From positions 1-47,072 of the forward strand of contig NZ_JAHKRK010000041.1 in assembly GCF_019396355.1 (NCBI RefSeq): a stretch of 47,072 nt of DNA, given 5' to 3'. The stretch's first letter is position 1, and each line of letters opens with the position of its first letter. The stretch is from Pseudonocardia nigra. GTDB taxonomy: Bacteria > Actinomycetota > Actinomycetes > Mycobacteriales > Pseudonocardiaceae. The notes under the pieces are model-generated. The model did not search any database. It was not told where the DNA came from and worked only from the letters and a program-made list of their open reading frames with translations. A program made the translations under genes and the position numbers. Positions 34,368 through 43,090 of the stretch are shown piece by piece.

Positions 34368-36089
34368 ATGGATCTGGACGCTCATCGCGCCGACCTCCAT
34401 CGGCGCCGGCAGCGGGTGTGGCCGGACGCCGTGCCCCGCGAGGTCGGGTATCCCGAGGGCGAGGTGGCGATCACCGAGCACCTGCGGATCTGGGCCCGTC
34501 GCACGCCGGACCGGGCTGCGATCGTCTTCTACGGCCGCGAGATCACCTACGGCGAGCTGGACGAGCTGAGCGACCGGTTCGCGGGCTGGCTGGAGTCGGT
34601 CGGGGTCGGCCCCGGCGACCGGGTCGGGGTGCTGCTGCCCAACTGCCCGCAGTTCGTGGTGGCCATGCTGGGCATCCTCAAACGCGGGGCGGTGCACGTC
34701 CCGGTCAACCCGCTGTTCCGCGAGCACGAGCTCACCCACGAGCTGACCGACGCCGGGGTCGAGGTCCTCGTCGCGGTGGACACGCTGGTGCCCCTGGTCG
34801 AGGCGGTGCGCCCCCGCACCGCCGTGCGCGAGGTCCTCGTCACCTCGCTCGCCGACATGCTGCCGGAGCACCCGGCGTTGCCGGTCCCGGACGCGCTACG
34901 CGGCGGCGGTGCGGCGAGCACGTGGTCGCGTGTCCTGGGAAGCCCGCGTGCGCAGCCGCGCGAGGCCGATCTCGACGCCCTCGCCGCGCTCAACTACACG
35001 GGCGGGACCACCGGGATGCCGAAGGGGTGCGAGCACACCCAGCGGCACATGCTCTACACCGCGGTGACGGCCGCCGCGGCGAGCGAGGTGGGCGCGGCCT
35101 TCGGCTCCGGCGGGGACGACGTGTTCCTCGTCTACGTCCCCATCTTCTGGATCGCGGGGGAGGACTTCGGCATCCTCGTGCCGCTCGTCGTCGGCGCCAC
35201 CGTCGTCCTGCTCACGCGATGGGACCCGGCGGCGGTGCTGGCGGGGATCGAGCGCTACCGCGTCACGAGCATGATCGGCACCGTCGACAACTACGTCGAG
35301 CTGATGGAGCACCCCGACTTCGGCGAGCGGGACCTGTCGAGCCTGCGGCAGCCCCGGGCCATGTCGTTCGTGCGCAAGCTGACCGTGGACATCCGGCGCC
35401 GCTGGCAGCGGGCGGTGGGGGAGCACAGCGTGCTGCGCGAGGGCTCCTACGGGATGACCGAGACGCACACCGCCGACTCGATCGTCAGCGGCTTCCAGGA
35501 CGGCGACCACGACCTGCTGGCCGAGCCGGTGTTCTGCGGCCTGCCGGTGCCGGGCACCGAGTTCCTGATCGTGGACGAGGGGAGCGGGGAGCCGCTGCCG
35601 GTCGGCGAGCGCGGCGAGATCCTCGTCCGCAGCCCGTCGCTGCTCACCGGCTACTGGCGCAACCCGGAGGCGACGGCGCGGGCCCTGCGGGACGGCTGGC
35701 TGCACACCGGCGACGTCGGGTTCCTCGACGACGACGGCTGCCTACACTTCCTCGGCCGGAACAAGGAAATGATCAAAGTGAACGGGATGAGCGTCTTCCC
35801 GTCCGAGGTCGAGGCGCTGCTGACCCGGCACGGCGACGTCCTCACCGCGGCGGTCGCGCCGCTGTCCGACCCGGCGAAGGGACAGGTCCCGCTCGCGTTC
35901 GTGCAGCCCGTGGACGGCGCCGACATCGACGTCGCCGAGCTCACCGCCTGGGCGCGGCAGAACATGGCGCCGTACAAGGTCCCGCGGTTCCAGGTCGTCG
36001 AGGCGATGCCGATGACGACCACCGGCAAGATCAAGAAAGGTGAGCTGCTCGACGTGGCACACCGGCTGGCCGCGGGCGCGGCATCGTGA
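34368..36089 (+). CDS. Acyl-CoA ligase (CaiC/FadD-like)
   Basis: A 573-residue ANL ligase. The P-loop-like motif is NYTGGTTGMPKGCEHTQRH, with Gly where most have Ser (YTSGTTG). Further motifs are EGSYGMTETHTADS, WLHTGDVGFLDDDGCLHFLG, NKEMIKVNGMSVFPSEVEAL, and the catalytic Lys in TTTGKIKKGELL. The start ATG at 34368 follows GAGAGGACAGGGC. Its stop overlaps the biotin carboxylase start (GTGA). With a second ligase at 23984-25671 the locus has two enzymes that could activate the imported acid. Confidence 0.93.
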   Translation: MDLDAHRADLHRRRQRVWPDAVPREVGYPEGEVAITEHLRIWARRTPDRAAIVFYGREITYGELDELSDRFAGWLESVGVGPGDRVGVLLPNCPQFVVAMLGILKRGAVHVPVNPLFREHELTHELTDAGVEVLVAVDTLVPLVEAVRPRTAVREVLVTSLADMLPEHPALPVPDALRGGGAASTWSRVLGSPRAQPREADLDALAALNYTGGTTGMPKGCEHTQRHMLYTAVTAAAASEVGAAFGSGGDDVFLVYVPIFWIAGEDFGILVPLVVGATVVLLTRWDPAAVLAGIERYRVTSMIGTVDNYVELMEHPDFGERDLSSLRQPRAMSFVRKLTVDIRRRWQRAVGEHSVLREGSYGMTETHTADSIVSGFQDGDHDLLAEPVFCGLPVPGTEFLIVDEGSGEPLPVGERGEILVRSPSLLTGYWRNPEATARALRDGWLHTGDVGFLDDDGCLHFLGRNKEMIKVNGMSVFPSEVEALLTRHGDVLTAAVAPLSDPAKGQVPLAFVQPVDGADIDVAELTAWARQNMAPYKVPRFQVVEAMPMTTTGKIKKGELLDVAHRLAAGAAS

Positions 36090-37426
36090 TCGAGAGCCTG
36101 CTCGTCGCCAACCGCGGCGAGATCGCCCGCCGCGTGATCCGCACGGCCCGCGCGCTCGGCGTGCGCACCGTCGCGCTGCACGCGGGCGTCGACGCCGACC
36201 TGCCGCACGTGCGCGAGGCCGACGAGGTGGTGGCACTGCCGGGCCCGGCCGCCTACCGGGACGTCGAGGCGGTGGTCGCGGCGGCCCGCGCCACGGGCGC
36301 GGAGGCGGTGCACCCCGGCTACGGCTTCCTGTCCGAGAGCCCCGCGCTCGCGAGGGCGTGCGGGAAGGAGGGCCTGCTGTGGGTGGGCCCGGACCCGGAG
36401 TCGATGGAGCTGCTGGCCGACAAGGTGGCCGCGCGCAACCACGTCGCCGCGCGGGGCGTGCCGGTCCTGCCCGGCACCGCCGACGCCGTGACCGGCGTCG
36501 ACGGGGCGCTGGCGGCGGCGCGCCGGCTGGGCTACCCGCTGATGGTCAAGGCGAGCGCAGGCGGTGGTGGCATCGGGATGGGCGTCGCCGGCAACGACGA
36601 CGAGCTCGGCCGGGCGGTGGCGACGGCGGCGTCCCGCGGCCGCGGCGCGTTCGGCGACGCGCGGGTGCTCCTGGAGCGCTACGTGTCGGGTGCGCGGCAC
36701 GTGGAGGTGCAGGTGCTCGGCCTGCCGGACGGCTCCGTCGTCGCCTTCCCCGCCGAGCGCGACTGCTCGGTGCAGCGCCGGCACCAGAAGGTGGTGGAGG
36801 AGACGCCCTCGCCCGCGGTGGACGCGCCGCTGCGCTCGCGGCTGCGCGCGGCGGCCGTCACGGCGGCGCAGAGCGTGGGCTACCGCAACGCCGGCACCGT
36901 CGAGTTCCTCCTGCAGCCCGGCACCGGCGAGTTCTTCTTCCTCGAGGTCAACACGCGGCTGCAGGTGGAGCACCCGATCACCGAGGAGGCGTGCGGTGTC
37001 GATCTCGTCGAGCTGCAGCTGCGGGTGGCGGCCGGGGAGGACGTGCACGTCGAACCGGTGGAGGTCCGGGGCCACGCGATGGAGTTCCGGGTGTGCGCCG
37101 AGGATCCGGTGCGTTTCCTGCCCGGGCCGGGTGCGGTGACGGAGTGGGCGGAGCCCTCCGGGCCGGGGATCCGGGTGGACTCGGGCTACGCGGCGGGCAC
37201 GACCGTCACCCCGCACTTCGACCCCCTGCTGGCGAAGCTGGTGGTCAGCGGCGCGGATCGCACCCAGGTGCTCGAACGGGCGCGGGACGCGCTCGAGGCG
37301 TTCCGCGTCCGCGGGCCGAAGATCAACCTGCCGTTCCTGCGGGAGGTCCTCGCCGACCCCGAGTTCACCTCGGGCACCTACGACACCGGGATCGTGGACC
37401 GGCTCGTCGCCTCGCGGCGGCCGTGA
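36086..37426 (+). CDS. Biotin carboxylase subunit (AccC-like)
   Basis: A 446-residue ATP-grasp enzyme that carboxylates biotin with bicarbonate and ATP. The N-terminal SLLVANRGEIARRVIRTARA, the AVHPGYGFLSE motif, the glycine-rich loop KASAGGGGIGMG, and CSVQRRHQKVVEE are intact. So is the metal and biotin region FFLEVNTRLQVEHPITEE. It lacks any fused biotin domain; a separate 70-residue carrier gene begins 14 bp downstream. There is no carboxyltransferase in this unit, which points to the beta subunit gene in the divergent operon. Confidence 0.93.
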   Translation: MIESLLVANRGEIARRVIRTARALGVRTVALHAGVDADLPHVREADEVVALPGPAAYRDVEAVVAAARATGAEAVHPGYGFLSESPALARACGKEGLLWVGPDPESMELLADKVAARNHVAARGVPVLPGTADAVTGVDGALAAARRLGYPLMVKASAGGGGIGMGVAGNDDELGRAVATAASRGRGAFGDARVLLERYVSGARHVEVQVLGLPDGSVVAFPAERDCSVQRRHQKVVEETPSPAVDAPLRSRLRAAAVTAAQSVGYRNAGTVEFLLQPGTGEFFFLEVNTRLQVEHPITEEACGVDLVELQLRVAAGEDVHVEPVEVRGHAMEFRVCAEDPVRFLPGPGAVTEWAEPSGPGIRVDSGYAAGTTVTPHFDPLLAKLVVSGADRTQVLERARDALEAFRVRGPKINLPFLREVLADPEFTSGTYDTGIVDRLVASRRP

Positions 37427-37439
37427 ACGGAGGAGAGAC

Positions 37440-37652
37440 ATGGCCGAGATCCGAGCCGAGATGGTGGCGAACGTGTGGAAGCTGGTGGTCACGGAGGGCA
37501 GTGCCGTCGACGCGGGTGACGAGATCTGCATCCTCGAGTCGATGAAGATGGAGATCCCCGTCGTCACCGAGACCGCCGGGGTCCTGCAGCGGTTCACCGT
37601 GGCGGAGGGCGACGCCGTGCAGGAGGGCGACGTGATCGCCGTCGTGGCGTGA
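37440..37652 (+). CDS. Stand-alone biotin carrier protein (TB7.3-like)
   Basis: A 70-residue biotinyl domain. The attachment site is ESMKMEIP with Lys36 as the biotinylated residue, framed by the two half-barrels ending AGDEICILE and EGDVIAVVA. Length and sequence resemble the mycobacterial TB7.3 mini carrier rather than the longer AccB. GGAGGAGAG lies just before the ATG. It would shuttle carboxybiotin between the biotin carboxylase encoded upstream and a separate carboxyltransferase. Confidence 0.93.
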   Translation: MAEIRAEMVANVWKLVVTEGSAVDAGDEICILESMKMEIPVVTETAGVLQRFTVAEGDAVQEGDVIAVVA

Positions 37653-37700
37653 CGCGGCGCGGCCTGTTCCCGGCTGCTCGCCGCCCGAGTGCCGGGATGC

Positions 37701-37714
37701 TGAGCGATCGCTTA
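37701..37714. promoter_or_regulatory. Near-perfect palindrome at the convergent gene ends
   Basis: TGAGCGATCGCTTA is palindromic at 12 of 14 positions around GATC and is flanked by GCTGA/TCAGC arms, giving a possible longer stem (37699-37720). It lies where the biotin carrier gene and the TetR gene converge and includes the TetR stop codon. It could be a bidirectional terminator stem or a regulator site; no T-run is present. Confidence 0.3.
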
Positions 37715-38362
37715 TTCAGCGGCTGCCGCTGGACGAGCGGCTCGGTCCGCGGCGCCGAGCATGCCCAGGGCGAGGTCGCAGTAGTGGTCGGCGATCTCGT
37801 CCGCGCTCCACTTGCCGTCCTCGCGGTACCACCGGGTGGTGTCGATGCCCAGCGACAGGATGGCCACCGCGGTCATGTCGGGCCGATTCGTGACGAAGTG
37901 GCCGGAGGCGATGCCGGCATCGACGAGCCGACGCATCTCCTCCTCGACGCTCCGGCGCAGGGCCGACACCTCGCGGCGGTGTGCGGGGCTCAGCGCCCCG
38001 TACTCGTGGTTGTTGACCCGGGAGCGGGTGTGGGTCTGCAGCTGCCAGAGCACGAAGGCGCGGACGACGTCGACGAGCTTCTCGCGAGGCGGGGTCGATC
38101 CGGTCGCGCCCGCCCGCCGGATGCGGTCGAGGATCCGGCTGTGGCCCACGATCGACAGCTGGTAGAGCAGGTCTTCCTTCGACTTGAAGTGCACGTAGAG
38201 GGCCGCCGGGCTCAGCCCGGCCCCGTTGCTGATGTCCCGGGTGGTCGTGGCGTGGAAACCTTTGTTCGCGAAGCACTCCAGCGCGGCGTCGAGGAGTCGC
38301 TCGCGGGTGTCGTCGGAGCGGATCTCCCGCAGCGTGCGACTGCTCGATGAGGCCTGGCCCAC
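37712..38362 (-). CDS. TetR/AcrR family transcriptional regulator
   Basis: A 216-residue regulator with the HTH ERLLDAALECFANKGFHATT, TRDISNGAGLSPAALYVHFK and SKEDLLYQLS. The C-terminal half (YREDGKWSADEIADHYCDLALGML) matches the KstR2/FadR-like actinobacterial TetR group that senses acyl-CoA ligands. It is divergent from the CoA-transferase operon across 126 bp and probably represses it. An Ala-rich tail ends the protein. It is distinct from the TetR at 33665 in the ligand domain. Confidence 0.92.
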   Translation of the reverse strand: MGQASSSSRTLREIRSDDTRERLLDAALECFANKGFHATTTRDISNGAGLSPAALYVHFKSKEDLLYQLSIVGHSRILDRIRRAGATGSTPPREKLVDVVRAFVLWQLQTHTRSRVNNHEYGALSPAHRREVSALRRSVEEEMRRLVDAGIASGHFVTNRPDMTAVAILSLGIDTTRWYREDGKWSADEIADHYCDLALGMLGAADRAARPAAAAE

Positions 38363-38488
38363 CGTTGCCCCCTTCGTTCCGGCAACTGCTCGTTGACTCT
38401 ACTGCAGGAGATGCGCAAGCTGAATGAGCCCTTAGCAGGCAGTGCTCGCCCGCGTGCCGTCCCGACTTCCGAGAGGTGACCGGAAACA
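38363..38488. promoter_or_regulatory. Divergent promoter/operator region between TetR and CoA-transferase operon
   Basis: This 126-bp spacer must hold both promoters. For the TetR direction, TTCAGC (complement of 38419-38424), 17 bp, and TAGAGT (complement of 38396-38401) is a moderate sigma-70-like pair. For the operon direction only a -35-like TTGACT at 38393-38398 stands out, with a poor -10. I see no convincing dyad operator. Confidence 0.35.
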
Positions 38489-39685
38489 GTGACCGCGATC
38501 AGCGCCCTGAACGGTGTCCGTGTCCTCGAGATCGCGCACTACATCGCAGGTCCCCAGTGCTGCCAGGTCCTCGCCGACCACGGCGCGGAGGTCGTCAAGA
38601 TCGAGCCGAGGACCGGTGAGCAGGGCCGCCGCTCGGGGCCGGCCTACGGCACGGGCACCGACAGCATCTACTTCGCCGCCAACAACCGCGGCAAGCGCAG
38701 CCTCACGCTCGACCTGGCCCGGCCGGAGGGCAAGGAGGTGCTGCACGACCTCGTCCGGACCGCGGACGTGCTGGTCACCAACTACGCCGCCGGGGTGCCG
38801 GAGAAGCTCGGCTTCGGCTTCGAGGACATCCGCGCGATCAACCCGAGGACCGTGCTGGTCCACATCACCGGGTTCGGGCGCAGCGGGCCGAAGTCGTCCT
38901 GGGTCGCCTACGACGGGATCGTGCAGGCGATGAGCGGGCTGGCCGACATGACCGGGTGCCCGGACGGGCCGCCGACGATCGCCGGGCCGTTCGTCGCCGA
39001 CAACGTCGCCGCCCTGCAGGGCGTCATCGCGGTGCTGCTCGGGCTCGCGGCACGGGAGCGCACCGGTGCCGGACAGCTCGTCGACGCCGCCATGCTCGAC
39101 GGGCTGCTGCCCCTGCTCGGCCACCACGTCGCCGCGGCCGCGGCCGGGCTCGCCCCCACCCGCTTCGGCGCCGAGCTGCCCACCTCCTTCTGCGGCCTGT
39201 ACCCCGCGTCCGACGGGTGGGTCTACCTCGCGCCGGTGACGCCGGGGATGTGGGCGGCGTTCAGCACGATCGTCGGGCACCCGGAGTGGGCCGAGCACGA
39301 GGAGCGCGAGCCGCGCTGGCGGCTACGCTGCCGCCCGCAGCTCAACCCCGTGGTCAACGACTGGACGCGGAGCCGGACCACGCGGGAGATCGTCGACATC
39401 TGCCAGGCAGCGGGCGTCGTCTGCGGCCCGGTGCAGTCCGTCACCGACGTCCTGGCCGACGACCACGTCCGGGAGCGCGGGATGACCTACGAGATGGAGC
39501 TCGACAGCGGCGCGCCCGCGACCGTCGCCGGACCGGCGCTGCGCCTGGAGGACACCCCGGCGCGGCCCGGCAGGCGCGCCCCGCGCCTGGGTGAGGACGA
39601 CGAGGCCGTCCTCACCGAGCTCGGCTACTCCGACGCCCGCGTCGCGGGGCTGCGCACGGCCGGGATCACCGGGGTGGCCTCGTGA
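38489..39685 (+). CDS. Family III (CaiB/BaiF) acyl-CoA transferase
   Basis: A 398-residue CoA-transferase, first gene of the operon. The N-terminal motif is GVRVLEIAHYIAGPQCCQVLADHGAEVVKIEP, shown here in parts of one continuous run. The catalytic aspartate is Asp171, in GPFVADNVAALQGVIAVLLG, followed by RTGAGQLVDAAMLDGLL. The start is GTG at 38489 with GAGAGG 12-17 bases upstream. The stop overlaps the carboxylase start (GTGA at 39682-39685). It probably loads or unloads CoA on the acid that the downstream carboxylase uses. Confidence 0.92.
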   Translation: MTAISALNGVRVLEIAHYIAGPQCCQVLADHGAEVVKIEPRTGEQGRRSGPAYGTGTDSIYFAANNRGKRSLTLDLARPEGKEVLHDLVRTADVLVTNYAAGVPEKLGFGFEDIRAINPRTVLVHITGFGRSGPKSSWVAYDGIVQAMSGLADMTGCPDGPPTIAGPFVADNVAALQGVIAVLLGLAARERTGAGQLVDAAMLDGLLPLLGHHVAAAAAGLAPTRFGAELPTSFCGLYPASDGWVYLAPVTPGMWAAFSTIVGHPEWAEHEEREPRWRLRCRPQLNPVVNDWTRSRTTREIVDICQAAGVVCGPVQSVTDVLADDHVRERGMTYEMELDSGAPATVAGPALRLEDTPARPGRRAPRLGEDDEAVLTELGYSDARVAGLRTAGITGVAS

Positions 39686-42600
39686 CGGCCATCGGCACCC
39701 TCCTCGTCGCCAACCGGGGTGAGATCGCGCTGCGGGTGTTCCGCACCGCCGCGGCGATGGGCATCCGTACGGTCGGGGTGTACTCGGCCGACGACGCCGA
39801 CGCCCTGCACGTCCGGCGCTGCGACGAGGCGATGGCGCTGCCCGGGACCGGCCCGGCGGCGTACCTCGACCCCGCCGCGATCGTCGACGCGGCCGTGCGC
39901 AGCGGCGCGGACGCGGTGCACCCGGGCTACGGGCTGCTGTCCGAGAGCGGCGAGCTGGCCCGGGCCTGTGCGGCCGCGGGCGTCACCTTCGTGGGGCCGT
40001 CCCCGGAGGACCTCGACGTGTTCGGTGACAAGGGCCGCGCCCGCGAGCTCGCCGAGGCGCAGGACGTGCCGACCCTGCCGGGCACCACCGGCGCGACCAC
40101 GGTGTCGGAGATGGAGAAGTTCCTCGAGGAGGTCGACGCCCCCGTCGTCATCAAGGCGGTCGCCGGGGGCGGCGGCCGGGGGATGCGCGTCGTTCGCGAC
40201 CGCACGGCGCTGGACGGCGCGTTCCGGGAGTGCGCGGCCGAGGCCGAGGCGGCCTTCGGGTCGGGGGAGCTCTACGTCGAGCAGCTCCTCGAGGGCGCGC
40301 GGCACGTCGAGGTGCAGGTGCTCGGCGACGGCACCGGCACCGTCGTGCACCTGTGGGACCGCGACTGCAGCGTGCAGCGCCGGCACCAGAAGCTCATCGA
40401 GGTCGCGCCCGCCCCCGGCCTGGACCCGGCGGTGCGCGCGGAGATCCTGCAGGCCGCCACCAGGTTGGCCGCGGGCGTCGGCTACCGCGGCCTCGCCACG
40501 GTGGAGTTCCTGGTCGCCGCCGACGGCACGTTCTTCTTCCTGGAGGTCAACCCGCGCCTGCAGGTGGAGCACACCGTCACCGAGGAGATCCTCGGCATCG
40601 ACCTGGTGCGGGCCCAGCTGGACGTGGCGGCGGGCGCCGAGCCGGCCGCGCTCGGCCTCACCCAGGACCAGGTCCCCGCCCCCGCCGGGTGCGCGATCCA
40701 GATCCGGATCAACGCCGAGACCCTGCGTCCCGACGGCACCGTGGTCCCGCACCCGGGCACCGTGACGCGGCTGGACCTGCCGACCGGCGCCGGCGTCCGC
40801 GTCGACACGGCGGCGGCCACCGGGCAGCGGATCAACCCGCGCTTCGACTCGCTGCTCGCGAAGGTCGTGGTGCACGACCGCTCGGGGTTCGAGGGCGCCC
40901 GCCGCCGGGCGCTGGCCGCGCTGCGCGAGACCGCGATCGAGGGCGTGCCCACGAACCTCGCGCTGCAGAGCGCGATCCTCGCCGACGACGCGTTCGTCGG
41001 CGGCGCGATGCACACCCGCTTCGTCGACGAACACGCTGCTCGGCTGGTGGCCGAGAGCGGCGCGGACGCCGTCGGGCCGCACGGACGCCCCGACTCACCC
41101 GCACCCGAGCCCCGACTCGCGGGCACCCAGGCCCCGACTCGCGCGCACTCAGGTTCCGACTCGCGGGGAGTTCCTGTCCCTCCTTCCGCGAGTCGGGCGA
41201 TCCGTGTGCGCGAGTCGGGCGATTCGAGCGATCCGGTCGCGCCGGACGGGGTCGTCGTGCTCACCGCGCCGATGGCCGGCGTGGTCACGGCGATCGAGGT
41301 GACCGTCGGCGAGCCCGTCGCGGCGGGCCGGTCCGCCGTGGTGCTGGAGTCGATGAAGATGCAGCACCCGGTGCACGTCGCCACCGGCGGCGTCGTCCGT
41401 GACGTGCTCGTGGAGATCGGTGACGTCGTCGCGCCCGGGGACCCTCTGGTGTACCTGGAACCGTCGGGGGAAGCACAGGACGCGGTCGCCGTCGACGCGG
41501 AGCCCGAGCCCGGGTACATCCGGCCCGACCTCGCGGCGCTGCTGGCCCGCCGGGCGCTCCTGCACGACGCGGCGCGGCCCGAGGCGGTGCGCAAGCGCCA
41601 CGACCGGGGCGGGCGCACCGCCCGGGAGAACGTCGACGACCTGCTCGACGACGGGCTGCGCGTCGAGTACGGCGGGTTCGCCGTGGCCGCCCAGCGCAGC
41701 CGCCGACAGCTCGACGACCTGATCCGCACCACCCCGGCCGACGGCATCGTCGCCGGCATCGGCAGCGTCAACGGCGACGTGTTCGGGCCGGACCGCGCCA
41801 CCTGCGCCGTGCTCGCCTACGACTACACCGTGCTCGCCGGCACCCAGGGCTGGTTCAACCACAAGAAGACCGACCGGCTGCTCGACGTGGTGGGCAGGCA
41901 CCGCCACCCGCTGGTCCTGTTCGCCGAAGGTGGGGGCGGCCGGCCGGGCGACGTCGACGTCCCCAAGGTCGGCGGGCTCAACCAGGGCGCTGAGCGGGAA
42001 GGTGCCGCTCGTCGGGATCGCCGCGGGCCGCTGCTTCGCGGGCAACGCCGCTCTCCTCGGCACCTGCGACGTCGTGATCGCCACGGCCGACTCCACGATC
42101 GGGATGAGTGGTCCCGCGATGATCGAGGGGGCCGGACTGGGCCGGTTCGCGCCGGAGGACGTCGGGCCCATCGACGTGCAGACCGCCAACGGCGTCGTGG
42201 ACGTCGCGGTGGCCGACGAGGCAGAGGCCGTGGCGGTCGCCAAGCGCTACCTCGGCTACTTCCAGGGCGACCTGGACCGGTTCGAGGCCCACGACCAGCG
42301 GCGGCTGCGGCACGTGGTGCCGGAGAACCGCAAGCGCGCCTACGACGTCCGCCGCGCCGTCGAGATCCTGTGCGACGTCGGTTCGGTGCTGGAGCTGCGT
42401 CCCGCGTTCGGCAAGTGCGTGCTCACCGCGCTCGTGCGCATCGCCGGCAGGCCGATGGGGCTGGTCGCGAACAACCCGGCCGTGCTCGGCGGCGCCATCG
42501 ACGCCGACGGCGCCGACAAACTCGCGCGGTTCCTGCAGCTGTGCGACGTGTTCGGGCTGCCGGTCGTCTCGCTGTGCGACACCCCGGGGTTCATGGTCGG

Positions 42601-43054
42601 CCCCGACGCGGAACGGACGGCGACCGTGCGGCACTTCAGCCGGCTGTTCGTCCGCGGCGCGAACCTGACCGTGCCGCTCGCCACCGTCGTTCTGCGCAAG
42701 GGCTACGGGCTCGGCGCGATGGCGATGGCGGGCGGCGGGTTCGGCGAACCGGGCGTCACCGTGTCCTGGCCGACCGGCGAGTTCGGCGGCATGGGGCTCG
42801 AGGGCGCGGTCCGGCTCGGGTTCCGCAAGGAGCTGGAGGCGATCGCCGACCCGCAGGCCAGGGAACGGCGCTACGACGAACTGCTCGAGCAGATGTACGA
42901 GCGGGGGAGCGCGCTGAACACCGCGATGGCCCTGGAGGTCGACGACGTGATCGACCCCGCCGACACCCGCGACGTCCTGCTGGCGTCGCTGCCGTCGGTG
43001 CCGCGGGAGGGCTGGACCAACCCGCGCCTGCGCCCGACCCTCGACGCATGGTGA
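39682..43054 (+). pseudogene. Single-chain acyl-CoA carboxylase (BC-BCCP-CT), one frameshift
   Basis: A three-domain biotin-dependent carboxylase of about 1,120 residues, like the long-chain acyl-CoA carboxylases (LCC) of mycobacteria. The biotin carboxylase domain (1-450) has TLLVANRGEIALRVFRTAAA, KAVAGGGGRGMR and FFLEVNPRLQVEHTVTEE. The biotinyl domain carries Lys559 in ESMKMQHP. The carboxyltransferase begins near residue 610 and ends DVIDPADTRDVLLA. Residues about 470-516 form an unusual linker made by a 22-bp repeat array. Near 41975-41990, after KVGGLNQ, the frame shifts to ALSGKVPLVGIAAGRCFAGN. About eight family residues are missing there, so a deletion of roughly 19 bases is likelier than one base. 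If real, the enzyme loses most of its carboxyltransferase domain. Confidence 0.88.
41088..41231. repeat. 22-bp repeat array, direct then inverted, inside the carboxylase gene
   Basis: Three direct units of 22 bp start at 41088, 41110 and 41132 (CCCCGACTCGCGGGCACCCA type), with a partial fourth at 41154. Then two inverted units (GCGAGTCGGGCGATCC type) start at 41188 and 41210, again 22 bp apart. CCGACTCGCGG at 41156-41166 and CCGCGAGTCGG at 41186-41196 form a perfect 11-bp stem. The array falls in the linker between biotin carboxylase and biotinyl domains and stays in frame. Confidence 0.75.
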
Positions 43055-43090
43055 GCTGCGCTGACCGTGAACTGGGATGAGAGGACCGCG

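Noticed and set aside
41088..41231. CRISPR array
   Set aside because: The repeats are contiguous 22-bp units without unique spacers, switch orientation, and lie inside a coding frame with no cas genes nearby.
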